A DNA stretch of 64,000 bases from Congeria kusceri. Its lineage: Eukaryota > Mollusca > Bivalvia > Myida > Dreissenidae. A program made the translations under genes and the position numbers. Of this stretch, positions 12,500-24,100 are shown one piece after another. The stretch covers positions 2,648,501-2,712,500 of the forward strand of contig CM051034.1 in the NCBI GenBank assembly GCA_027627225.1. The letters are read 5' to 3'. Positions within the stretch are counted from its first letter, which is position 1, and the number at the start of each line of letters is the position of its first letter. The notes beneath the pieces were generated by a model. It worked only from the letters and a program-made list of their open reading frames with translations, made no database searches and had not been told where the DNA came from.

Positions 12500-13080
12500 T
12501 TTTGTATGCGCCCGAAAGGGGAGAGCATATAGTCGCCGTTTTGTCCGTCCTTCCGAATTCTAATTTCACTGCAATTCAGTTTGTCCTGGTTGAAACACAT
12601 TTCCCCGATGATTTTATCCATCACACTCCATGTCCGTCCTTTCCTACTTTCCGGAAGGAGCATCCCTATAGGGTAAACATGTGTATATTGTCAAGTCGTT
12701 CCGGTTCGATGATTTTTCAGGAAGTTATTGCCCTTTGATTAGAAATAGGACATTTTCTAAGAAAATGTTCGTTTGCGGGCGAGATTACAGGAACTAATAA
12801 CCCGATTTCAATGAAACTTTATATGCAGCTTCCCTACCAAGGGAACATGCGCAAATTGTCAGGTCGGCACAAATGTTTGCTGCCAATAATTCTACGATCC
12901 CTCCATCCATGGCCAAGATATAGTGTGGACAATCATAAAAAGCCAATTAATAATCAAAGGACAATTATTCCCTGAAAAATCATCAGACCGGAACGACCGG
13001 ACAATATGCGTATGTCCCCTTGGTAGGAATGCTGCAGATAAAGTTTCATTGAATTCGAGTTGTTAGTTCCTAAGTTGATG
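12500..13080. mobile_element. Inverted-repeat element
   Basis: TCGTTCCGGTTCGATGATTT and GAACTAATAACCCGATTTCA on the left reappear as reverse complements near 12975-13075 (AAATCATCAGACCGGAACGA and GAGTTGTTAGTTCC). Foldback structure, no open frame of note. Confidence 0.6.
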
Positions 13081-13257
13081 TGCGCATTAGGTTCAGTAGT
13101 GTTCGAAACGTTGAAAGGCATATACAAGCGAGTAGATAATGTATAGGTCGTACACGTTAACCTAACTCTTATATGCTATTTTAGCATTAATTATGCACTC
13201 GAATTGTTTCCTATAGTTTAGTTCACTAATAAGTTTCCATGGTATAAACAGTTTTAG

Positions 13258-13392
13258 CCACAGTGGCATGTCTTTTGACCTTTTAGGGTGACCCTGACCT
13301 TATAATACATGTAATTATAGATCTATAATTACAGCTATTATAAGGTCTGGTCAGGGTCTCCCCAAAAGGTCAAATGACATGCCCCTGTGGTT
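13258..13392. mobile_element. Short palindromic (foldback) element
   Basis: CCACAGTGGCATGTCTTTTG and ACCCTGACCTTATAAT on the left pair with ATTATAAGGTCTGGTCAGGGT and CAAATGACATGCCCCTGTGG on the right. The loop is about 15 bp of AT. Confidence 0.82.
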
Positions 13393-13469
13393 TTCGCAGT
13401 ATGCTTTATTCTTCTAAATGAAGAGGAGTTTTGTTATTGTTATTATTAAATGTGTTTGAAGTTGTTAAT

Positions 13470-13765
13470 AGTTACAAAAAATGTAATTTCAAATAGTTTT
13501 ATTATGCTTATTTTATTTTTATCCATTATATTGTGTCAGAGCTATACTCGGTCGTCCTCACTGGGTATGTTACATTGTTGCTCTAAGTTTTACCAGATTA
13601 CTTAAGTGTACATGTGACAAAAATGTAATTTTGAAATAGTTTTATTGCGTTTATTTTATTTGTTATTTATTATATTATGTCCGAGCAATGCTCTGTCCTC
13701 CTCAATGGATATGTTACATTGTTGCCCTAAGTTTTTCCAGATGACTTAGTGTACATGTGACACTG
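13470..13765 (+). repeat. Tandem duplication, two units of about 150 bp
   Basis: Both units share AAATAGTTTTATT, TATGTTACATTGTTG, CTAAGTTTT.CCAGAT and GTGTACATGTGAC. Divergence is modest. Confidence 0.75.
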
Positions 13766-14389
13766 ATTTAAACATAACCACTTAAACTAAAACAGAAACG
13801 AGTGAACACATACTTAACTTTTATATGGTTTAATAAGATAAGAAAACAATGCAATCAAATCACAAATGAAAGCCAGAAAACCACTAACTACCAGTATCTA
13901 CGACAGGATGCTAAACCAAGTATATAATAAACGTAACATGCCTCAATGTTTGATTATATTTGGTTAGCAATGAATCATCTGCATTAAATTGTCTTTCCAT
14001 AAATAGGCTTTTAATCACATGTTCTGTATGAAAGATACAAAATGGAAACAAGGTGCCAAATACAAACTGCTAAACGAACCATCACAATGAACAAATGTAC
14101 ATGATATCTGAAAGATTTTGATTAGCAAATTAAGGAATATACAAATGCATATTATCTGCTTTTATATTGCAATAAACACATTGACAAAAACATACTGTAT
14201 CGTTACATCCACTACAGTCATATTTAACCGTATAACAATTTAGCAAAAATTTATTTATTTTCATACACTTCTGTTTTAAAATACAGTATTGAAGATATTA
14301 TTTTGTTATCAGCATTCATAAATAAAAGTAACGAAGTAACGCTTGACTCAACGTAAAGACATTGAAAGTTTGATTAAGACTTCGGTAAA

Positions 14390-14800
14390 CAGACATTTGC
14401 CCCTTGGACATTAGCCCATTCCTCATAAAATGCATAGGCGGACATTAGCCCCTCCAGATTTTTCCAGGGCGGACAAAAGCCCATTATCAATGTTTTAAAC
14501 CCGGACATTATCCCCTTTCAATTAGGACGATATTCCAGACTAAACAATTCAATTATGTCCTTTAAAAAAAATAAAGGTGCAATAAAATTATTTTGATTGT
14601 TCGTGTTAATAGCTAATAAACTGTTGTGTTTTGTTTAGTTTATTTCATGCAACTGTAACCCTTACTAAAGTTCAATATACTGACATATTCACATTACATT
14701 GTGTTTATTCTGTATATAATAGCGAAGGGGCTGTTGTTCTCCTGGCAAATTCTGGAAGGGGCTAATGTTCTGCTTGGAAGGGGCTAATGTCCACCTTAGC
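14390..14800. mobile_element. Inverted-repeat element just 3' of the Hedgehog-like stop codon
   Basis: Several TTGGACATTAGCCC and GGCGGACATTAGCCCCT motifs on the left face GAAGGGGCTAATGTTCTG and GAAGGGGCTAATGTCC on the right. It may supply the 3' end of the gene; no clear AATAAA decides this. Confidence 0.65.
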
Positions 14801-14845
14801 ATTTTTGCAGGAAGGATATTCTCCGAGAAAGTAATGTCCTTGAAT

Positions 14846-15118
14846 CTAAGACTTCAGCATCCAGTCCACCTCCCAGTTCCTCATTTGCATATTCATTTCG
14901 TTCCTGTCTTTGCTGCGTTCTATGCTCCGCTTCTTCCGGTCCATTGGGATCTTGGTCATAGTGTAGGGCGTGGTCACGAGTCGGCTCCACGAAGGACACA
15001 CACCCGACACCCATTGCTCCACCTTCCTTTGCAACGTAATGATGACGTCATCTTCGTCTGTTTCCGAATCGATGTGGAAAGTAACCAGCGACACGTTTTT
15101 GTTGTACATCAAAAGAAT
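14846..15118 (-). CDS. Hedgehog-like gene exon 21 (C-terminus, furin-type site, stop)
   Basis: Acceptor tttcag, phase 0, stop TAG at 14846-14848. NVSLVTFHIDSETDEDD resembles the last strand of a Hedgehog-like domain. MDRKKRS (RKKR at 1391-1394) is a furin-type site leaving a 26-residue C-terminal tail rich in charged residues and methionine, ending VDWMLKS. A transposon-like inverted repeat begins about 50 bp after the stop. Confidence 0.83.
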   Translation of the reverse strand: MLLMYNKNVSLVTFHIDSETDEDDVIITLQRKVEQWVSGVCPSWSRLVTTPYTMTKIPMDRKKRSIERSKDRNEMNMQMRNWEVDWMLKS

Positions 15119-18100
15119 CTGAAAGAAGTGCCACGAAGCAAACATTGAGTTTCAGCATCATTTTGCTGCTGTTCCAAAAAGCAAATTTATATTTAAAAAA
15201 AACGCTGTCAAATGCCTCGACTACTTAATGCAGACGCTGATAGGCCAGACATACTAAAATGCACAGTGATTTGTTTTACAATCGCTGTGAACGACATAAA
15301 AGCTGTTAACCCTTAATAAAAACACAAAGCTACAAATGTACATAACTTTTCAACTTGGACTTGTCTATTCAACATGTTGATTACCAGCATTACAAGTAAA
15401 CCATGAGTGATATTTCTTAGTGAGAGGAATAGATGGTGATGAATTAAATCTGGTACTGGGTCAGATGGTGACTCAAAGAAGCACAACAAAAGAAAGACAA
15501 CTCTACATTTATTTGAATGGAATTTCTAACCGAGTTAACGTCCTTAGCCGTCTTTAAGTAGCACCACACATAAGACGACAAATCTACAATTACGTGTACC
15601 TGAATGGCATTTCTAAGCGAGTAAACATCCTTGGCCGAGCCCCAAAAGCACTTCTTAAGGACGACATCTCTACACATTACCTGAATGGTATTTCCTAAGC
15701 ATGTTAATGTCCTTGGCTGACTCCGTTAAGCTCTGAACAAGAAAGACAACTCTACACATTACCTGAATGGTATTTCTAAGGGAGTTAACCCACTCGATGG
15801 ACTTTAAGTAGCATTACAAAAGGACGAAAACTCTTCACTTTACCAGAATGGTATTTCAAACCGAGTTGACGACTTTGGCGGACTCTAAGCAGCACTAAAA
15901 GGACGACAACTCTAGACTTACCTGACCGGTTTTTCTAAGGGTGTGAACGTTCTTGAGAAACTCAATTGTCACTACACTACACTACAAAAGGACGTTAATT
16001 CTAGACATACCTGAATGGTATTTCTAAGCGAGTTAATGTCATTGGCTTACTCCGTGTAGCACGACAAAAGGAAGAAAACTCTTCACTTACCTGAATGGTA
16101 TTTCTAAGGGAGTTAACTCCATGTAGCACGACAAAAGGAAGAGAACTCTTCACTTACCTGAATTGTATTTCTAAGGGAGTTAACGTCCTTGGCGGACTCG
16201 AGGTAGACGTCCACGTTTCCCACAGCTCTCCAGGCCAGCTCCTGTTCCACTATTTCCAGCAGGGGGCTGGGATTGTCTGCCCCTCCGAAGATCAATTCGT
16301 CTACGTTGTCGTGCTTGTACGTGGCGGTCGTGAGCGGCACTGGGAAACATTGAAATAGTTCATTGAGTCATTTTATCAGTAATAAAGAAATCATCAAATA
16401 TACGTTGATGCACCAATGTACGTATTCCCATTCCCAAGACTTACAAGGAAGTTCGTCATCTGAAGCGTTTGGTTTGTAAACGTTTCGACTATTGTTAGGT
16501 TGGCTTATTGATTCCAGGCTGGGTTTGAGTTGCACTGTTATTCCCAAATGGAAGGTCTCTGACTCTTTAAATTTGGTTCAAGTCAGGACATTAAGCTATG
16601 CCACTCCGGATTTGGGGAAACCTTTAGATTTACAACAGTTGCAGAGTCGACTGTCTCTAGATGATCTGAGGTGCAACAATTGTGTAAAGAGTGAGGTAAT
16701 AATTCAACACCTCTCGTACGTTGTCAAGATCCGATTGTTATTTTTAACACGTTAATTTAAAACTGCTTTTATTGGCGCTGACGCAAAATTATTAAAAATC
16801 CCCCACCACACTTCTCCCTCCGCCAAGATTTTGAAGAATATTTCTATAGAACGGTGACAAAAATGGAATCAAACTTACACAGCAGCGCATAGATCTGTGT
16901 GTTCTCCACGCAGACCCTGCCGTCGTGGCAGGCCAGCGAGTGGACACTGGACTGGTGATTGTCCGTGTTGAAGATGGACACCTTGTCCAATAGCGGCTGG
17001 AACGGGACGCTAGCCCGAGCCAGGTACTTGAGGATCATCTTTGTGCACTTAACCACCTTCTCCTTCCACACGCTTCCTGTAAAACGAAACACACGATACA
17101 CGAACATTATACAGGCTATGTTTTCTTCTACTGAAAGTTATATAAAAAAATAAAACCAACAACAACAACAACAAATGCAAAACCGTTCGTTTCAAGCGAA
17201 AAGCATCGCATCAAAGATAAAATGCACATTTGTCTCTATGTCATCCGTTAGGAACATAATGAGTAAGCGTTCATATTTACACATTTAATAAATATTTCTG
17301 GCAAAGCTCTTCATCAGTATAATTAAAAACAGTATTAACGTCATTCAAAACAAATATCACGGATGTGACGTCACACCGAGGTCACACAACGCATAAAGAT
17401 ACAATACACCGTATGATATCGTAAGGCTGTGTTTCTATGTATGTATATTCGGCCAAACAAACTCGCGTGGCACCCTTGTTGCTTTTTACTCGTTTTTAAA
17501 TAGGGCAACATGAATGTCTCGAGTGCTCAAATATCTACACGTGTACACGAAAGTTCTCGTAATTAGCAATTAGAATTCCGTCTCCGCGGACCATTATGCC
17601 CTATATAAATTGATAATGAAGGTTCACGAATTTAGACCCATTATCACGCGCGTTTATTCGCAAACGCATGCTCACATAAGCAGATTTCTTACCAGCGCTT
17701 GGGCAGCCACCGCAAGTATCAACGACGCACGCCTCGATCTCCGGCATGATGTCAGCTCGCGGAAGTTTGCCGGTACCGGCGGCTGACGTTAGACGCCGTT
17801 GGAGAATGACGCTAACGTTGTAACGCGACTCGTGTGTCTCCACGCAGAAAGTATTGTCTGTTTTCCAGCAGTATCTGGGGATGTAATGATAGACGTTTGG
17901 GGTTATTATAAACGTTTCATCTTAGATTTATTTCTCTTGATGAACACTTATAATTTGTTACTGTACCGAATGAGTTTCTAATTCGAACCAGTGTTTTTTT
18001 TAGGGCCAATTTGGGGCCGAAATGCGGCCCCATTCCTCTGCTTAAAATGTATATATTTTTCCCGTATGTTAACCTTAAAATTCTTCTCAAAATGTAAGCT

Positions 18101-21100
18101 TTATTTTGAAAATAAATTGACCAAAATTAGACAATAATTGACAATTTTTCGTAAACAATTCCAGCAATTTTTCATCAAATGAATTTAATCTAAGTTATCA
18201 TGTGTACCAAAAAAACATTAATGTTTTAATACCATGTAGAATATAAACATGTAATATTGCTTTGCTAAAAAAAAAATCCCCTTTTTGCCGTAAAATTCCC
18301 CATCTGAAGGGCCCCGCCACCCCCCCCCCAGGTGGAAAAAAACGTCTGTGAAAAATAGGATCTCATTTTTCACATTTATAAGCGTGAAGAATGTGATTGG
18401 CCAAAAACGGGGTATGCGTACGGTTCATATTTTTCACATATTTTATGGTGAAATTGTATCGCGACAATCGATGAAATTATTATTTGGAGCATAATTATAC
18501 AGTACTCATCATCATTATTATCATCATCATCATCATCACCACCATCATCATCATCGTCATCGTCATCATCATCATCAATTATTCTCGTCATCACCTTTAT
18601 TATCATTATAGTTAACGTCATCATCAGTATTGTCATCACTATGAGAAACTAAGCAGTATTTAGGAGCTATATACTAACGTATGCATGTGCTTAATCGTTA
18701 GTCAATACGTTTGTACGGTCTAATTATGATATAGAAGTGTATACTCGCGTACGTCCATACGAATGAACACCAATTTATTGGGATATTAACAACTGCACGC
18801 ATATGAACGTACGTACAAAAAAACGTCTTATTTTGGATTATTAAAACCAAAATAACCATGCATATCTCCGCCCGAACTAGATTATTCATATACACGGGCG
18901 ATAAAATATTGACCTTATTAGAACCTCTGCACATGTTGGTACGTACGTTTGGACAGTACAGTATCGTACCGTGCCGTACCTAACCGTATCTAACCGTACC
19001 GTACCTAACCGTACCGCACCGTACCTAACCGTACCGTACCTAACCGTACCGTACCTTTCCATACCATAGCATTAGGTCAAATTACACCAAAACGGAAATC
19101 TAATCCCCAGGGTTACATGCTGTCAGTTAGATAATAAGCACATGTGGCTGAGCGCAGGATGCATATAATTTGTAAAATACAGTTTAAATGATATGTTTTG
19201 GTATCATTTTAAAGGTATATATGTAAGCAATAAGAGAAAAGGGTGTTTTGTGCACTACTTTTGTGTCTAGTGGTTCCCAGCTTCATAACTTATGCCCATG
19301 TATTCATGCGCAAAATGGCAGCCCCCATGCCTGTCAAAACCGGTGTGTTTATTCTAAGGTAAATATTTTGAGTTACAACGTATAGAAATTTTTGACATGC
19401 TGTTTTTTCAAAAGGTTATGGCCTTATCTTTCCAACAATGTATGGTGATACATTGGGAAGTCGCTTGGTCATGGTGAAAATTGTGATCAAACATTGAATA
19501 TTTTATATGTAACAAAGAAGGAATTTATTTGCGCATGCGTAACCATTACAAACCATACCATCCATGCCATGCCATGCCGCACCATATCGTACCATACCAT
19601 GCATACCGTACCGTACCTTAAATCATACCCTTATTTTTCGGGCACATACAGTGTGAAAAATAGGATTATGTTGTAACAAATTCACTTTTTTGAAAATTTC
19701 AAAGAATTTGTGTGAAGAATATGATTTGAGTGCTTATCAAAAACTGGACTCGATCACAAATTTCACAGAAAATGTGAAGAATGAGATTGCGATGTGTGAA
19801 GAATGAGATCCTATTTTTCACACGTGTCAAAAATGAGATCCTATTGTTCACGCGTGTGAAAAAATATGATTTGTGAAAAATATGGTCCTACAGCGCTCTA
19901 ACAAACGAATAGGTACCCTATAGGCAATAATATCATGAATTATATCAACTGAAGCTCTGCGCTTGTAGATACATGTAAGTGGTTCACAGCTAACAAATAT
20001 TATATAATTTAACGATATTGTCGTCGTGTGTGTAAATAAATAAACATGTGTGTGATTGTGTGTACGAAAAAGGCAACCTCATTTAACCTCTTCACAAAAG
20101 AGACAATGCGAATTGTTTACAAAAAAGTATATAAATTCACTAAAATATCTTCAAATTGTTTAAATACACGTTAACATACCCTTCCTGATCGAGGTCAAAG
20201 TTGAAATAGAAATAGTCGCGTCCAAGGGCCGGGGCGTTACAGATGACCGGGTCTGGTCTGGCAGTGACCACAGACCCACCTGGCATACAAGTTAACAATC
20301 AGTTGCCAAATTTTGTATTTCTCTCCTTAATTGGCAACATTTTCCGCAAGATGTATAGTACAGTCAAAAGAAACTTTTATAATCGAATACTGACGTTACG
20401 TTTGAAGTGTTTATCGTCTTTGCTTTTAATTATACGTCATGTCGCTTATGGCCTACATATGCATTTTTGCATCAGTTAAAAGTTATAAATATATGATGCT
20501 TCCGACTATTCGGACATCCAGAAATCCAACTACCAGTCAGATATCCTGATGTTTAAATGTGAACTAATCAGATATCTCAATCGGAAGACCGGTCAGGTAT
20601 ACGGATACTTAAATCGAATTAGAATGCCTAATCGAAAAAATCGCACATACCCTGAGAAATCATGTCCTGTATGAGCTTTAACCGATTGTAGAGTGGAGTG
20701 TTGCCGCTATCCCATACCTCCACCACCAAATCATCCTCGTCGGTAATCGGTCGGACATCAAAGTAGAGCCTGTCGGCCTTGCAGCCGATGCCGACGCCGA
20801 TCTGCTGCGTACGGACGCACTTGGCGATTCGGATAAGGGCTATGGCCAGTCTGAACAGGTTGTCCTCGCTGGCAACTCCATTAGGCTTCAATTCTACGGC
20901 CTGTCCCATCTCGAATCTGCAACCGTAAGCTTTCATGTGATCCAGGTATTTGGCTGCATTGGCAAGATGACTTGTTATGTTGCCAATAACACTTCACGTC
21001 ATTTTGTATTAACACTTAATGCTTATAAAGTTGGCTATCGATTGCAATATCAAATGTCTATATGCCAGTAACTTGAACGAAATATGGCAACAATGTTTAC

Positions 21101-24100
21101 CAGATATTGAAACCCCTCGTTGTTCTAGTAGTTAGTATTTAGAAATATTCTCCGAATATTAGATGCGTGCTTGCGAGCGCTGTTGTAACGTCATCAACAC
21201 ATGCAAAACAGTTTTCTAAATTAAGGATTCTTTGGCTTAATTACGCTGTGGCTTGGTACAATCCTATCAATAATTTAATGAGTCTTACCGCATCTTCTCC
21301 TTGTCGTGACGGGTAGCGATGTTATCAAGATTGACCGACCTCGGCCTATAACCGGATCCGGAAATGACGTATAAACCGCCCTGAAAGTCATCGTAACTGA
21401 GATCCAGAAGATACACCAACATGGTGTCGAGGCGAATGTATCTCTTCCCCGGACTCACGAACGAATGTAGTTTGAAGTGTTCCGACACGTCGTCGCTTGA
21501 GGTCGATACGTCGAAAAGCAGCGGTTTTCTGGATTCGTTCCTCAAACTTCCGGGATAATCGTATTCGTCCTCCTCGCCAAGTGGGAGAGGTACGGAAATC
21601 AAATTTGCAGTCGGAAACTGAGCCAGATTGGTCTGGATGCCGTCCTGTACCTTGACGCACACGTCTATGACGTTATCTGAAACGCGCGTGACGTAATCGA
21701 ATCCAGCCAAGGTGACGTACTGAGTGAACACTGCCGCTGAAAGACTTCCGCCCGCTTTTAGTGTGATTCGAGCTGCTCTGAAACCAATGGACATGCAAAC
21801 TGCGTCAATGCGGTACAAAGGATGAATCCGCCACCCGGTTTAAAAATGTTTAGATTTTTTTTGCAATGGTAAGCTGAATAACTTTGCGAATGCTTACCGG
21901 TGTCGTTGTAAACTCTTAGAGCTAAAAAAATCATTTGACACTTGTAAAACACAACATGAGACCACAATATTTAGCTTAAACAGTGCTAAAGTAATACGAC
22001 TGTTTCACACATAGTTCCGTTAGTATACATATCAAGCATTTTACGGTCATATCTGCCAAGCAAACTCATCATCAATAACAAATCATCGTTTATGTCTAAT
22101 AGAAAGGTACTCCACCCAAACATCTTAAAACTTCAAGTAAACTAAATTACCTCCCTTCCAAGAACTGCTTGTCTTTTACATCTGTGATATTCATCGTCAA
22201 CGCTTTCTGGACGACGACTGAAATACCAAAAAAACAAACAAACAAATATTTAAAAAACCAACAACCATTCTTTCAGGAATAAGAAACCAAATTCATCAAT
22301 GGTCATAATTATTGTGAATATGTGAATATAGATTCGTGAATTCATCAGTGGCACACATCCTTAAAGATCATTAGGATATCCAAAACTGTACTTAAGTGAA
22401 ATGTTCAATTTCATTTTTTTTTCTGTATAAAAATCAGTATGTATCTCGTACGGATTGTCAAATTGAGAAATAATTTTTTATTTATCGTTGTTAGCCCTCG
22501 TGGTTTCATTCCTACGCATCAGAACTCCACATCGTTGTTTATTGGCTGTTAAACAACGATAATGCAAAAATAATAATTTTTCGATTCTAAAATGAGTTGT
22601 CAAATATTTTTGCAACTGTAATAAAAAAAAAACATTTCACAACGCGCCGCTCAGAATGGGGACATGTTAGAATTATTAACACATGGCGATTCTGAACCAG
22701 AATTAACCATACTTACATGATACTCGCTGATTTTTCTATAGAGAAAGAGTAAATCTTTAATTGTTTAACTACCTAATGAACAACGAAAAAAGTAGTCTCG
22801 AATCTGAGCGCAGCATAGTAAAATGTAGTTCTCATTACAATTGCAAACTATATTTGTCAGATCATGTTAGAATCGAAATAATTTTCGGATTATCGTTGTT
22901 TATCGGTCAATAAACAACGATTTGGAGTTCAGAGGCATAGGAATTACACCGCGAGGGCGCTAGCCCGAGGGATTAAAAAGCTACGCATCACAACGACGAC
23001 GTTAAATCGAAAATGAAAATTAAAAAATAAAATCAATCAAATGAAATAAAACGCATGTCAGTTTGGTTGGTGGTCACCATACCGGACAGGTGGGGTTTCC
23101 GCCGGGTACTACCGCCCCCCCCCCACCCACACACACAGCACAAGACTACACCTAAATTAAAACACCTTGCAGTAAAAAAAAGGATGGAAATTGGATGATT
23201 CAAAATTCGCCTCAACTATCGTGAGTCTCTAGTAAGTTAATGCAGCCTCAGGCGCGGAACGACCTCATAAACTTCGAAATACACACACAATAAAATAAAA
23301 CATACTTGGAGAATGATATGATTTTGTTTGAGTTATTACTAAGATGTATGCATACCAGCCATTTCACATGTTTCTATTAGACTCTATCTGACCTCTTTCA
23401 GATTGCGGAAGGATCTTCGTTAGCCGCTGGAGCCTGGCCGCCAAACGCATGTGCATCGTGCGGGTACCACACCAGTTCCAGTGGTCGTCGATGTCGCCCG
23501 AGTGGAGGCTGCAGTCACCATGGCAACGCCTCGTTTCCACGCCGCACCAGGCACTGGTGTCGCCCTCGGGGTCGAAGTCCACGTCGGTTAATGGGTACTC
23601 AATTAGTCTGTAAGTGTAGAATTTGTAGGTTTAAGTCATTTATTAAGTAGTCTAACATGACACGCGCAGATTTTTCTAAAGGAAATAACGAAAGTTACCG
23701 GTAGGCGCGCAATAAACAACATAATATTGTCCGAAACTGTAATCTGTAGATCGCAGTGTAATTTCAGTATTGATTGGTTGAAGTTAAATTTAGAAAAGAA
23801 ATAATTTTCGCATTACAAATACATTAAATTACCAATAGGTCCATATAAGTCGTGAGTAGTGCAAAAACTTTACAATTATTACCGTCAGACCATATTGTTC
23901 ATTATTAATACATTTAATGTATTACAAATTAGATAACTAACACGGTACATTGTTTAATATGTACTCTATAAGTCTGATACTACACATGTTTTTTACAAAG
24001 TAAATCACGGACACAGTAATCGTTATGTTGGTTAATGCCTCCCCCAATTACGATTATATTAAATTTCATTAGAATTATGATATGTCGTATTTCCATACTA

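Noticed and set aside
14846..15118. A Hint (autoprocessing) domain at the C-terminus
   Set aside because: No Cys-Phe junction, no TxxH motif and only about 60 residues follow the last Hedgehog-like segment.
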